This document shows, one piece after another, positions 24,185 to 32,514 of a DNA stretch of 64,000 bases (the stretch's first letter is position 1; each line of letters starts with the position of its first letter). The notes beneath the pieces were generated by a model. That model did no database searches and was not told the DNA's origin. It saw only the letters and a list, made by a program, of their open reading frames with translations. Origin of the DNA: CAJQLB01 sp041392065 (lineage in GTDB: Bacteria > Bacteroidota > Bacteroidia > Flavobacteriales > Flavobacteriaceae); contig JAWKMU010000001.1 in assembly GCA_041392065.1 (NCBI GenBank), positions 558,001 to 622,000 of the forward strand, in the 5' to 3' direction. Both the position numbers and the translations under genes were made by a program.

Positions 24185-24961
24185 ATGCAGTTAAACCTAA
24201 CCAAACCCATTTGTTTCTTTGATTTGGAAACTACTGGAGTTAATATTTCACTGGACCGAATCGTAGAAATTTCTATCCTAAAAGTTTATCCAAACGGAAC
24301 CGAAGAAAGTAAAACCTGGTTGGTAAATCCTGAAATGGCTATACCACCAGAAGTGACAGCCATTCATGGTATTACCAACGAAAAAGTAGCTAACGAACCT
24401 ACCTTTAAACAAATAGCTAAAGACATTCATAACATGATAAAGGATTCAGACTTAGGTGGTTTTAATTCCAACAGATTTGATATTCCATTATTAGCAGAAG
24501 AAATGCTACGTGCTGAGGTAGATTTTGATATGAAAAACCGTGTTGCAGTTGATGTGCAAACCATTTTTCACAAAATGGAAGAACGTACGTTAAGTGCTGC
24601 TTACAAGTTTTACTGTGATGAAAATTTAGAGGATGCTCACAGTGCTGAAGCAGATACTAAAGCAACCTATGAAGTGCTTAAGGCTCAAATAGCGAGGTAT
24701 GACGAATTAGAAAACGACACTAAGTTTTTGGCAGAATTTAGTGCACGTAAAAAGTTTGCTGATTTTGCAGGATTTATCATTTACAATAAGAAAAAAGAAG
24801 AATGCTTTTCATTTGGGAAGCACAAAGGTAAACGTGTTGTAGATGTGTTAGAGGAAGAACCTGGTTACTTTGGTTGGCTCTTAAACGCAGACTTTCCATT
24901 ATACACTAAAAAAGTATTGACAGCTATAAAACTGAGACAGTTTAATAATAAATTATTATAG
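24185..24961 (+). CDS. DnaQ-like 3'-5' exonuclease with C-terminal DUF3820-like domain
   Basis: 258 residues. The DEDDh exonuclease domain (about 8-170) shows Asp13 and Glu15 in FFDLETTGVN, the Asp in GFNSNRFDIPLL and the His/Asp pair in DAHSAEADTKATYEV. Residues about 190-258 (FSFGKHKGKRVVDVLEEEPGYFGWLL) match the DUF3820/quorum-regulated virulence factor-like fold. It resembles the epsilon proofreading subunit, but is probably an auxiliary repair or RNA-processing nuclease. It starts the conserved run FAH, Hpt, cinA with a 1-nt gap to FAH. Confidence 0.9.
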   Translation: MQLNLTKPICFFDLETTGVNISLDRIVEISILKVYPNGTEESKTWLVNPEMAIPPEVTAIHGITNEKVANEPTFKQIAKDIHNMIKDSDLGGFNSNRFDIPLLAEEMLRAEVDFDMKNRVAVDVQTIFHKMEERTLSAAYKFYCDENLEDAHSAEADTKATYEVLKAQIARYDELENDTKFLAEFSARKKFADFAGFIIYNKKKEECFSFGKHKGKRVVDVLEEEPGYFGWLLNADFPLYTKKVLTAIKLRQFNNKLL

Positions 24962-24962
24962 A

Positions 24963-25574
24963 ATGAAACTCATTTGCATTGGTCGTAATTACACCAAACA
25001 CATAGAAGAACTTCAAAACGAAAAACCAACAGATCCTGTTGTGTTTTTAAAGCCAGATACTGCAATTTTGCTCAAGAATCAGCCATTTTTTATCCCTGAT
25101 TTCTCAGATGATGTGCATCATGAAGTTGAGATTTTAGTGAAAATCAATAAAGTTGGTAAATACATTGATAGAAAATTTGCTCATAAATATTATAGTGAAA
25201 TTGGGCTTGGTATAGATTTTACAGCTCGAGATTTACAAAGTCAATTAAAAGACAAAGGCTTGCCATGGGAAAAGGCAAAAGCCTTTGATGGCGCTGCTGT
25301 AGTAGGGAAGTGGTTGCCAAAAAATAAGTTTGAAAATGTCGATAACATTTCGTTTAAATTACTTAAAAATGATGGTGTTGTACAGGATGGTAATACCAAC
25401 TTAATGCTTTGGAAAATAGACGAGCTCATCGAATATGTGTCAAAATATTTTACTTTAAAGATTGGAGATATTATCTTTACAGGAACTCCTGCAGGAGTTG
25501 GCAAGGTAGTTGCTAATGATAAATTAAAAGGATACATTGAGGATGACGAAATATTCTCTATAACAGTTAAATAA
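24963..25574 (+). CDS. Fumarylacetoacetate hydrolase family protein
   Basis: 203 residues, the short FAHD1-like form. Metal ligands of the FAH fold are visible in HHEVEILVKI (Glu residues) and in DFTARDLQ. The C-terminal IGDIIFTGTPAGVGKV is the family signature. Members of this length include oxaloacetate decarboxylases and acylpyruvate hydrolases that act on small 2-keto acids in the cytoplasm. It is directly followed by the Hpt gene with no gap. Substrate not assigned. Confidence 0.92.
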   Translation: MKLICIGRNYTKHIEELQNEKPTDPVVFLKPDTAILLKNQPFFIPDFSDDVHHEVEILVKINKVGKYIDRKFAHKYYSEIGLGIDFTARDLQSQLKDKGLPWEKAKAFDGAAVVGKWLPKNKFENVDNISFKLLKNDGVVQDGNTNLMLWKIDELIEYVSKYFTLKIGDIIFTGTPAGVGKVVANDKLKGYIEDDEIFSITVK

Positions 25575-25916
25575 ATGGAACAACATTATAAATTAGATAA
25601 AGTACGTGAACTCTCTGGAAATGACCAGGAATTTATTGAAACTTTAGCCATGACTTTCTTAGAGGAAGTTCCGGCTGATGCACGACTTTTAAAAATTGCT
25701 GTAGATAGCTCAGATCATTTGGCTACATACAAAGCTGCTCATAAAATGAAACCTACTATCGATTTGTTTGAACTTGGAGTTCTAGAAGAACTGATTGAAG
25801 TTCAGGATTGGGGAAAATTTGAGCAAAAAGGAAAAGATATTACACAACAACTTGAAAAAGTAATGGTTGCAGTTGAAAAAGCAGCAGCCGAAATCAAAGC
25901 AGACTTCAACTTATAA
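25575..25916 (+). CDS. Stand-alone histidine phosphotransfer (Hpt) protein
   Basis: 113 residues, all-helical. The phosphoacceptor motif is YKAAHKMKPTIDLF with His56, and the flanking Lys57/Lys59 match the Hpt pattern. Hpt proteins shuttle phosphate between hybrid histidine kinases and response regulators. No kinase lies beside it; it is embedded between FAH and cinA (1-nt overlap), an arrangement that recurs in flavobacteria. Its partners cannot be deduced from this window. Confidence 0.85.
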   Translation: MEQHYKLDKVRELSGNDQEFIETLAMTFLEEVPADARLLKIAVDSSDHLATYKAAHKMKPTIDLFELGVLEELIEVQDWGKFEQKGKDITQQLEKVMVAVEKAAAEIKADFNL

Positions 25917-27163
25917 TGCAAGCAGAAATAATCACCATTGGAGATGAAATTCTCATTGGTCAGATTGTAGATTCCAATTCAGCTTTTATTGCGCAAGAAC
26001 TTAATAAAATTGGTGTTTCTGTATATCAAATAACTTCTGTTCAGGACGATAAAGCTCACATCTTAAAATCTTTAAAAGAAGCCGAACAAAATGCTGATAT
26101 CATTATTATTACAGGTGGCTTAGGTCCAACAAAAGATGATATTACCAAAAACACATTGGCAGAATATTTTAACGACACCTTAGTTCCTGATGCTTCAGTT
26201 TTAGAGAATATTCAAGAGCTCTGGAGAAAATATATCAAGCAAGAATTATCTCAAGTTAATATAGACCAAGCTTTAGTGCCTTCAACTGCAAAAGTTCTAA
26301 TGAATCGTTTTGGTAGTGCTCCAGGAATGTGGTTAGAAAAAGAATCAAAAGTATTCATTTCCCTTCCAGGAGTGCCTTTTGAAATGAAGGCGCTTATTGA
26401 AAATGAAGTTATACCAAGACTCAGAAAGCAATTTAAACTGCCATTTATTCTTCATAAAACATTACTTACTTATGGACTTGGAGAAAGCAAATTAGCCGAA
26501 AGAATTGAAGTTTGGGAAGATAACTTACCAAAATTCATCAAACTAGCTTATTTACCAAGCTTGGGAAGAGTAAGATTGCGTTTGTCTGCGAAAGCCAATG
26601 ATAAAGAAATGGTTATAGTTGAAATGAAAAAGCAAATACAAGAGCTTTTACCTCAAATACAAGACATTTTTGTTGGTTTTGAAGAAGACCATTCCATTGA
26701 AGCCATTATCGGGAAAAAACTAACTGAGCTAGGTAAAACATTATCAACAGCCGAAAGTTGTACAGGTGGAAAAATTGCAGAACAAATTACAGCTATTCCT
26801 GGAGCTTCAAATTATTTTAAAGGAAGTATTGTTAGTTATGCGACACAAGCAAAAATAGATGTATTAAAAGTTGATGCTAATCTTATAGATAAATATTCTG
26901 TTGTGAGCACTCAAGTAGCAGAAGCTATGGCAACTCAAGTACAAAAACTTTTTAAAACAGATTATGCCATTTCCACTACAGGAAATGCAGGACCAACAAA
27001 AGGTGACACAGATTCAGAAGTTGGCACAGTATGTATAGCGATAGCTACACCTCATGGAGTGTTTTCAGAAGAATTTCATCTGGGAAATCACCGAATTAAG
27101 GTCATAAATAAAGCTGTAAATAAAGCTTTTGAGTTGTTGCAAAAAGAAATTTTTAAAAATTGA
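25916..27163 (+). CDS. cinA: CinA: nicotinamide-nucleotide amidohydrolase / competence-damage protein
   Basis: 415 residues in the full two-domain form. The N-terminal MoaB/Mog-like domain (1-170) starts AEIITIGDEILIGQIVDSNS and contains TGGLGPTKDDITK. The C-terminal amidase domain (about 255-415) has LSTAESCTGGKIAEQITAIPGAS. The C-domain deamidates NMN in pyridine nucleotide recycling. Its ATG overlaps the stop of the Hpt gene. A TTTG...TAAATTTG promoter for rpmB follows immediately after its stop. Confidence 0.95.
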   Translation: MQAEIITIGDEILIGQIVDSNSAFIAQELNKIGVSVYQITSVQDDKAHILKSLKEAEQNADIIIITGGLGPTKDDITKNTLAEYFNDTLVPDASVLENIQELWRKYIKQELSQVNIDQALVPSTAKVLMNRFGSAPGMWLEKESKVFISLPGVPFEMKALIENEVIPRLRKQFKLPFILHKTLLTYGLGESKLAERIEVWEDNLPKFIKLAYLPSLGRVRLRLSAKANDKEMVIVEMKKQIQELLPQIQDIFVGFEEDHSIEAIIGKKLTELGKTLSTAESCTGGKIAEQITAIPGASNYFKGSIVSYATQAKIDVLKVDANLIDKYSVVSTQVAEAMATQVQKLFKTDYAISTTGNAGPTKGDTDSEVGTVCIAIATPHGVFSEEFHLGNHRIKVINKAVNKAFELLQKEIFKN

Positions 27164-27173
27164 TAAAATAAAG

Positions 27174-27204
27174 TTTGTCAACTACTAAAGAATTCGTAAA
27201 TTTG
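27174..27204 (+). promoter_or_regulatory. Consensus Bacteroidota promoter of rpmB-rpmG
   Basis: TTTG (27174-27177), exactly 19 nt, then TAAATTTG (27197-27204): the textbook -33/-7 pair for this phylum. The leader to the rpmB ATG is about 35 nt. Confidence 0.8.
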
Positions 27205-27244
27205 CACCTCGTTTAAAAACAACAATTTTTTAAAGTTAGAAAGA

Positions 27245-27481
27245 ATGTCAAGAGTTTGTGAACTTACAGGTAAGAAAGCGATGGTTGGAAACAACGTATC
27301 ACACGCTATGAACAAGACTAAGCGTAAATTTAATGCTAACCTAATCAAGAAACGTTTTTATATTCCTGAAGAAGATAAATGGGTAACTTTAAAAGTTTCT
27401 ACATCAGCGTTAAAAACGATTAACAAAGTTGGTATTTCAGCAGCATTAAAAACTGCTAAAGCTAAAGGATTTATCAAATAA
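27245..27481 (+). CDS. rpmB: 50S ribosomal protein L28
   Basis: 78 residues, the standard length. The N-terminus SRVCELTGKKAMVGNNVSHA and the later KTKRKFNANLIKKRFYIPEE are diagnostic for L28. It belongs to the large ribosomal subunit and sits first in the rpmB-rpmG-DUF4295 group, 27 nt before rpmG, driven by the consensus promoter just upstream. Confidence 0.98.
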   Translation: MSRVCELTGKKAMVGNNVSHAMNKTKRKFNANLIKKRFYIPEEDKWVTLKVSTSALKTINKVGISAALKTAKAKGFIK

Positions 27482-27508
27482 TAGCCTCATACGTTAAATA
27501 AGAGAACA

Positions 27509-27691
27509 ATGGCAAAAAAAGGAAATAGAGTTCAGGTAATTTTAGAGTGTACAGAACATAAAGAGTCTGGACAACCTGGAACATCTCGTTATATTACGAC
27601 AAAAAACAAAAAGAATACACCTGAAAGAATGGAGATTAAAAAGTTTAATCCTATTCTTAAGCGTATGACAGTTCATAAAGAAATTAAATAA
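27509..27691 (+). CDS. rpmG: 50S ribosomal protein L33
   Basis: 60 residues. MAKKGNRVQVILECTEHKESG and the ending KKFNPILKRMTVHKEIK are typical of L33. The zinc-binding cysteine pairs of the C+ form are absent (only one Cys), so this is the zinc-free type. It sits between rpmB and DUF4295. Confidence 0.97.
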   Translation: MAKKGNRVQVILECTEHKESGQPGTSRYITTKNKKNTPERMEIKKFNPILKRMTVHKEIK

Positions 27692-27742
27692 TTAGGAATT
27701 TTTACAAATTCGTAAAAATTTCAAATGCAACACATTTGAATC

Positions 27743-27895
27743 ATGGCAAAGAAAGCAGTAGCATCGTTACAAACAGGATCTAAAAGATTAACTAAAGCTA
27801 TAAAAATGGTAAAGTCTCCAAAAACTGGAGCTTACATGTTTGTGGAATCAATTATGTCTCCAGAACAAGTAGACGACTTTTTAAAGCAAAATTAA
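27743..27895 (+). CDS. DUF4295 family small protein
   Basis: A 50-codon frame, MAKKAVASLQTGSKRLTKAI to DDFLKQN, recognisable as DUF4295, a tiny basic protein found next to rpmB and rpmG across Bacteroidota. The position and Lys-rich composition suggest a ribosome-associated role, which is unproven. It lies 51 nt after rpmG and is followed by a terminator. Confidence 0.92.
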   Translation: MAKKAVASLQTGSKRLTKAIKMVKSPKTGAYMFVESIMSPEQVDDFLKQN

Positions 27896-27921
27896 TTAGT
27901 TACTTATACTAAAATATATTT

Positions 27922-27948
27922 AAGCTGCTTTCAACTAGAAAGCGGCTT
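27922..27948 (+). terminator. Terminator of the rpmB-rpmG-DUF4295 unit
   Basis: AAGCTGCTTTC, loop AACTA, GAAAGCGGCTT: 11-bp stem with one G-T pair, followed by TTTTGTTTTTTT. Confidence 0.8.
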
Positions 27949-27959
27949 TTGTTTTTTTT

Positions 27960-27979
27960 ATTCCCATGAAAATGGGAAT
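27960..27979. repeat. Short hairpin ATTCCC-N8-GGGAAT
   Basis: ATTCCC at 27960-27965 and GGGAAT at 27974-27979 enclose ATGAAAAT, and the stem extends to a GAAA loop. A sister hairpin with a GAAA loop and the same GGAATC tail is at 54479-54496. Probably a dispersed palindromic repeat. Confidence 0.5.
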
Positions 27980-28109
27980 CTTTTAATACATTCTTAAAGT
28001 TTATTAACAAATATTCATTTTCTTTATACAATAATTTTTATGACAATGTAGCAGTATTTACTCTTAGGCAAGACAATTGCTAGTTGTTATTGAATGAAAC
28101 AATTATATA

Positions 28110-29063
28110 ATGAGCTTTTTTAAAAAAATATTCTCTTCAGAAAAAAAAGAAACTTTAGATAAGGGATTAGAAAAATCCAAAACATCTTTTTTTAATAAAC
28201 TAAATAAGGCAGTAGCTGGAAAATCTAAAGTAGATGATGATGTCTTAGATAACCTTGAAGAAATTTTAGTAACCAGCGATGTTGGTGTAAATACAACCCT
28301 TAAAATTATTGATCGTATTGAAGCACGAGTTGCTAAAGATAAATATTTAGGAACGTCAGAACTTAATCAAATACTTCGAGAAGAAATAGCTGGCTTATTA
28401 TCTGAAACCAATTCAGGCGAAGCCTCAGAGTTCACAATTCCAAATACCAGAAAACCGCATGTTATTATGGTAGTTGGTGTTAATGGTGTTGGTAAAACTA
28501 CAACCATCGGAAAGCTTGCCTATCAATTTAAAAAGCAAGGTCTAAATGTTATATTAGGTGCAGCAGACACTTTTAGAGCTGCTGCAATAGATCAGTTACA
28601 AGTTTGGGCAGAAAGAGTAGATGTGCCAATTATTAAGCAATCTATGGGAAGTGATCCAGCTTCAGTAGCATTTGACACTTTACAGTCTGCTGTAAAACAA
28701 AATGCTGATGTAGTGATTATAGATACTGCTGGACGTTTACATAATAAAGTCAATTTAATGAATGAGTTGACCAAAGTAAAACGTGTGATGCAAAAAGTGG
28801 TTGACGATGCTCCTCATGATGTATTATTGGTGTTAGATGGATCAACTGGACAAAACGCTTTTGAACAAGCCAAGCAATTTACTGCTGCAACAGAAGTGAC
28901 TTCACTAGCTGTTACAAAATTAGATGGAACTGCTAAAGGTGGTGTTGTAATTGGTATTTCTGATCAATTCCAAATTCCTGTAAAATATATTGGAGTTGGC
29001 GAAGGTATTGAAGATCTTCAAGTGTTCAATAAATATGAGTTTGTTGATTCGTTCTTCAAATAG
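28110..29063 (+). CDS. ftsY: Signal recognition particle receptor FtsY
   Basis: 317 residues: the NG GTPase core with only a short basic N-terminus (no long acidic A domain), as usual in Bacteroidota. GTPase motifs are GVNGVGKTTTIGKLA (P-loop, G1), AADTFRAAAIDQL (G2 and insertion box), DTAGRLHNK (G3) and TKLDGTAKGG (G4/G5). It docks ribosome-SRP complexes at the inner membrane. A REP-like fragment follows its stop by 2 nt. Confidence 0.97.
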   Translation: MSFFKKIFSSEKKETLDKGLEKSKTSFFNKLNKAVAGKSKVDDDVLDNLEEILVTSDVGVNTTLKIIDRIEARVAKDKYLGTSELNQILREEIAGLLSETNSGEASEFTIPNTRKPHVIMVVGVNGVGKTTTIGKLAYQFKKQGLNVILGAADTFRAAAIDQLQVWAERVDVPIIKQSMGSDPASVAFDTLQSAVKQNADVVIIDTAGRLHNKVNLMNELTKVKRVMQKVVDDAPHDVLLVLDGSTGQNAFEQAKQFTAATEVTSLAVTKLDGTAKGGVVIGISDQFQIPVKYIGVGEGIEDLQVFNKYEFVDSFFK

Positions 29064-29065
29064 TA

Positions 29066-29093
29066 TTGTCACATTGAGCGCAGTCGAAATGTC
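29066..29093. repeat. REP-like dispersed fragment between ftsY and the SRPBCC gene
   Basis: TTGTCACATTGAGCGCAGTC then GAAATGTC; the same pattern as 23404-23430 (TGTCACxxTGAGC...GTCGAA). It lies in the 36-bp gap between the ftsY stop and the next ATG, so it occupies almost the whole spacer. Confidence 0.55.
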
Positions 29094-29099
29094 TTTAAT

Positions 29100-29528
29100 A
29101 TGAGCTTCAACATCTATCATAACTTCTTAATTAAAGCTTCTCCAGAACAAGTATTTGATGCTGTGTCGTTGCCAAAGCATCTTAATAATTGGTGGACACT
29201 AAAAAGTTCTGGGACACCAAAATTAAATTCAGAATACAACTTAAATTTCACGGATGAATATGATTGGTATTGCAGAGTATCAGAAGTAAAACCAAACCAA
29301 ATCTTTTACTTAAAGATGATTAAATCTGATGACGATTGGAATCCAACAACTTTTGGTTTTGATTTAGAAGCAACAGAAAATGGTACAATGGTACAGTTTA
29401 GTCACTTAAATTGGCCAAAAGACAATCATCATTTTAAACATTCTTCATTTTGTTGGGCCTTATTACTTAATGGACTAAAAAACTACTTAGAAAAAGGAAT
29501 CATCATTCCTTTTAAAGAAAGAAGTTGA
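29100..29528 (+). CDS. SRPBCC / AHSA1-like domain protein
   Basis: 142 residues. The START-like helix-grip fold is seen in FNIYHNFLIKASPEQVFDAVS (first strand and helix), LNNWWTLKSSGTP, and the C-terminal long helix FCWALLLNGLKNYLEKG. Members bind hydrophobic ligands or act as Hsp90 co-chaperone-like AHSA1 domains. Function here unknown. It is an insertion in the ftsY-rimO order along with the next two genes. Confidence 0.8.
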   Translation: MSFNIYHNFLIKASPEQVFDAVSLPKHLNNWWTLKSSGTPKLNSEYNLNFTDEYDWYCRVSEVKPNQIFYLKMIKSDDDWNPTTFGFDLEATENGTMVQFSHLNWPKDNHHFKHSSFCWALLLNGLKNYLEKGIIIPFKERS

Positions 29529-29560
29529 ATAAATTGCTATTTTAGTGGAAAACACTAAAC

Positions 29561-31234
29561 ATGCGTCATTTTCTTTATTTTTTCATTGTACTTTTTATTT
29601 TTTCTTGCAAAGAAAAGACTTCAACAGAAGAACCTTCAAATCAAAACGAAGAACCTGTAAAAGATTCCATTAGCATTGGTGTTACCACCTTTAAAGATGC
29701 TGAAGTAAAGGATTTTAGGGAATTCAAAGTTTTAGATTCAAAATATATTGATGCCTCTGAACTTTGGAGCCAGTTTGACAAACAATTAGAAAGCTTTACA
29801 GAAACAGATTATGAGCAACTAAAGCCACTTATAATTGAGCAAGATATTCCAACACTTCACAAAAATATTTCTGATGGAAAACTAAACTACGAGAAACTCA
29901 CCAAATTTTATCTCTATCGTATCAGGAAGTTTGATAGAGAAAATGATTTATCGTTAAATTCAGTTATCGCTTTAAATCCTGATGTCATTGAAGAAGCCAA
30001 ACAAGCTGATAGAATAAGATTTGTTGATGCTCCTCATCCAATTTTTGGAATGCCAATTTTACTAAAAGATAATATCAATGCTTCAGGAATGCCTACAACT
30101 GCAGGTGCTGTAGCTTTAAAGGATAACAAAACTGAGGATGCCTTTATCGTTCAACAACTAAAAAAGCAAGGCGCCATTATTTTAGGAAAAACCAATTTGA
30201 GCGAATGGGCTTACTTTTTTTGTGGAGATTGTCCAAGTGGTTATAGTGCCATTGGTGGACAAACCTTAAATCCTTATGGTCGTCGTGTTTTTGATACTGG
30301 AGGTTCAAGCTCAGGCAGTGGAGTAGCAATGTCTGCTAATTTTGCTGTCGCAGCTATTGGTAGTGAAACTTCTGGTTCTATTTTATCGCCTTCGAGTGCG
30401 AATTCCATAGTTGGACTCAAACCAACTATTGGCTTGGTGAGTAGAAGTGGTATTGTGCCAATTTCTTCAACTTTAGATACTGCTGGTCCAATGACTAAGA
30501 GCGTTATTGATAATGCTATTGTTTTAGATGCAATGTTTGGAGAAGATACGACTGATTCAAAATCTATTTATGCTTTATGGCTTAATGGATTTTACTATGA
30601 AGAATTACCGCAATCTAAATCACTTCATGGGAAACGATTTGGAGCTTTTAAGCGCCTTATGACAGATTCTTTATATGTGGAAGCTTTGGAAGATTTAAAA
30701 GCTTTAGGAGCAAAAATTGTTGAAGTTGAGGAAGGAGCAAGGCAACTTCCAAACTTTATTAATCTCCTAAATTTAGACATGAGAAATGATTTGCCTCAAT
30801 ATCTTAATGTTTATGCAAATCCTTCAATTGAAGTAAAATCAGTTTCTGATATTATTGAATTCAATAGAAAAGATTCTTTGAATATGATGCCTTATGGGCA
30901 AAAGTTGTTTAATGGAATTGTTGCAGATGAAGGTGATGAAGCTACTTTAAAGACGATAAAAGATTCTCTCCATCATATAGGAAAAGCTTTTTTTGATAGA
31001 CCTCAAAAGGAAAATAAATTGGATGGATTTTTATCTATTAATAATTATCATGCTAGCTTGGCTGCTGTTGCAGAATATCCAGCTATTACAGTTCCAATGG
31101 GTTATGAAGTAAATGGTAAGCCAAAAGGATTGACTTTTATTGGAAAAAGATTATCTGAAAAACAATTACTTGAATATGCTTATGCTTTTGAGCAAGCTAC
31201 CAAAAAGAGACGTACTCCAAAGAACTACGATTAA
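29561..31234 (+). CDS. Amidase-signature family lipoprotein
   Basis: 557 residues. A lipoprotein signal ends at Cys16 (FIVLFIFSCKEK). The amidase signature domain (about 110-555) shows the catalytic Lys in PILLKDNINASGMPTTAG, the cis-Ser in FDTGGSSSGSGVAMSAN and the nucleophilic Ser in GSETSGSILSP. Unlike cytosolic GatA-type amidases it is exported, so it may hydrolyse amides in the periplasm or at the surface. Its last codons overlap the convergent serine hydrolase gene by 4 bp. Confidence 0.9.
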   Translation: MRHFLYFFIVLFIFSCKEKTSTEEPSNQNEEPVKDSISIGVTTFKDAEVKDFREFKVLDSKYIDASELWSQFDKQLESFTETDYEQLKPLIIEQDIPTLHKNISDGKLNYEKLTKFYLYRIRKFDRENDLSLNSVIALNPDVIEEAKQADRIRFVDAPHPIFGMPILLKDNINASGMPTTAGAVALKDNKTEDAFIVQQLKKQGAIILGKTNLSEWAYFFCGDCPSGYSAIGGQTLNPYGRRVFDTGGSSSGSGVAMSANFAVAAIGSETSGSILSPSSANSIVGLKPTIGLVSRSGIVPISSTLDTAGPMTKSVIDNAIVLDAMFGEDTTDSKSIYALWLNGFYYEELPQSKSLHGKRFGAFKRLMTDSLYVEALEDLKALGAKIVEVEEGARQLPNFINLLNLDMRNDLPQYLNVYANPSIEVKSVSDIIEFNRKDSLNMMPYGQKLFNGIVADEGDEATLKTIKDSLHHIGKAFFDRPQKENKLDGFLSINNYHASLAAVAEYPAITVPMGYEVNGKPKGLTFIGKRLSEKQLLEYAYAFEQATKKRRTPKNYD

Positions 31235-32301
31235 TTAATTACTGCATTAATTTTTTCCCATAAATCATTGTCAAAAGATGTAAGTGTAAAATCTTCAGTT
31301 TCAGCTGCATTTCCCATTCTTATAACCACTAATTTTTTGCTTGGTACAACATAGATTTTTTGGTCATTTTTGCCTAATGCAGCATACATATCATTTGGTG
31401 CATTCGGAATAAGTTTACCAGGAAATTCTATTTGAGTTTGAGGTAAATGAAATGATGATTTTCCGTTTAACCACCACAGATAACCATAAGCTTCATTTAT
31501 GCTTTGAGAGGAGTTTGTAGCTTCATTTAAAAAGCTTTCTGATACTATAGTTTCTGTGTTCCATTTTCCTTTTGCATAAATCATAAGTCCAAAACGAGCC
31601 ATACTTCTGGTATCACTCCAATAAACACTCAGATCACCAAGAGGTATCCAAATGCCTGACATACCAATTTTATCTCTTAATTTGGTATTGAAATAAGAGG
31701 ACCAAGTAGTATTTGCAGCCTCAACAATTACATCTTGCATTTTTACATATACATTATGATATGCCCAACGGTTACCAGCATCAGCAACATATTGTAAGTT
31801 GTCTGGAGATACACTGTCACCTAAACTATCATCCAAACCTGAATTCATAGATAATAAGTTTTTACAAGTAATTAAGTTTTCTTTTTCTAATGAAGCACTC
31901 GTCCAAGAAGTACCTAAATAATCGGAAACTTTGTTGTTAATATTTAATAATCCTTCATCTTGTGCAATTCCAGATACTGTTGAGGTTAATGTTTTTCCAG
32001 CACTTGCCCAATACCAAGATGTTGAAGCAGAGTGTCCATTTAAATAGCTTTCAATTATAATTTTACCATTGTAAAGCATAATGAAGCTTTTAGTGTTTTT
32101 TTCTTCTAGAAAATTAATCAGTGGCTCAATTTCATCGGTGTTCCATCCCAAATCACTTGCTGATTCCGTTTCCCAACTATCGTTATCTATTGGTGGAAAA
32201 TAAATTTCGGTTTCTCCTGGAGGATCATTATGAGTAGGATCATCACTAGATGAGCAAGTAAAAAGTAAAATAAATGTAAAAAAGTAGATTGAGGTTTTCA
32301 T
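31231..32301 (-). CDS. Beta-lactamase-family serine hydrolase lipoprotein
   Basis: Start set at MKTSIYFFTFILLFTCSSSDD (ATG at 32301), giving a lipoprotein with Cys16. A longer frame upstream is only the translated 7-bp tandem array and is rejected. 356 residues. The penicillin-binding fold shows SxxK at Ser100-Ala-Gly-Lys103 and a YxN-like YHN in NRWAYHNVY. It probably acts as an esterase, D-aminopeptidase or carboxypeptidase on peptidoglycan or another envelope substrate rather than as a true beta-lactamase. Convergent with the amidase. Confidence 0.85.
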   Translation of the reverse strand: MKTSIYFFTFILLFTCSSSDDPTHNDPPGETEIYFPPIDNDSWETESASDLGWNTDEIEPLINFLEEKNTKSFIMLYNGKIIIESYLNGHSASTSWYWASAGKTLTSTVSGIAQDEGLLNINNKVSDYLGTSWTSASLEKENLITCKNLLSMNSGLDDSLGDSVSPDNLQYVADAGNRWAYHNVYVKMQDVIVEAANTTWSSYFNTKLRDKIGMSGIWIPLGDLSVYWSDTRSMARFGLMIYAKGKWNTETIVSESFLNEATNSSQSINEAYGYLWWLNGKSSFHLPQTQIEFPGKLIPNAPNDMYAALGKNDQKIYVVPSKKLVVIRMGNAAETEDFTLTSFDNDLWEKINAVIN

Positions 32302-32376
32302 AATCAAGCTTTTATCTATGACTATCAAATATATGAAAGGTTTAATTAATTTAATTCCAAATTCCAAATTCCAAAA

Positions 32377-32474
32377 CCAGAAACCAGAAACCAGAAACCA
32401 GAAATCAGAAACCAGAAACCAGAAACCAGAAATCAGAAACCAGAAATCAGAAATCAGAAACCAGAAACCAGAAA
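32377..32474. repeat. Tandem array of a 7-bp unit (14 copies) in the divergent promoter region
   Basis: Fourteen contiguous heptamers CCAGAAA or TCAGAAA fill 98 bp with no interruption. By unit type the order is C C C C T C C C T C T T C C. Three ATTCCAA heptamers (around 32355-32375) lie just before it. The array lies between the start of the serine hydrolase (32301, minus) and rimO (32515, plus) and ends 15 bp before the rimO -7 box. Confidence 0.95.
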
Positions 32475-32489
32475 TCATAATTAGTTATG

Positions 32490-32497
32490 TATCTTTG
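32490..32497 (+). promoter_or_regulatory. -7 box of rimO
   Basis: TATCTTTG matches TAnnTTTG and lies 17 nt before the rimO ATG. The -33 position falls on the last tandem heptamers (around 32467-32471), which contain no TTG. Confidence 0.6.
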
Positions 32498-32514
32498 CAG
32501 CCTGAAAATTAAGT

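Noticed and set aside
32355..32474. CRISPR-like appearance of the heptamer array.
   Set aside because: Units are only 7 bp and contiguous, with no spacers and no cas genes nearby.
32302..32478. N-terminal extension of the serine hydrolase by about 59 residues (repeated SGFWFLVSDFWF pattern).
   Set aside because: It is the translated 7-bp tandem array. The internal ATG at 32301 begins a proper lipoprotein signal.
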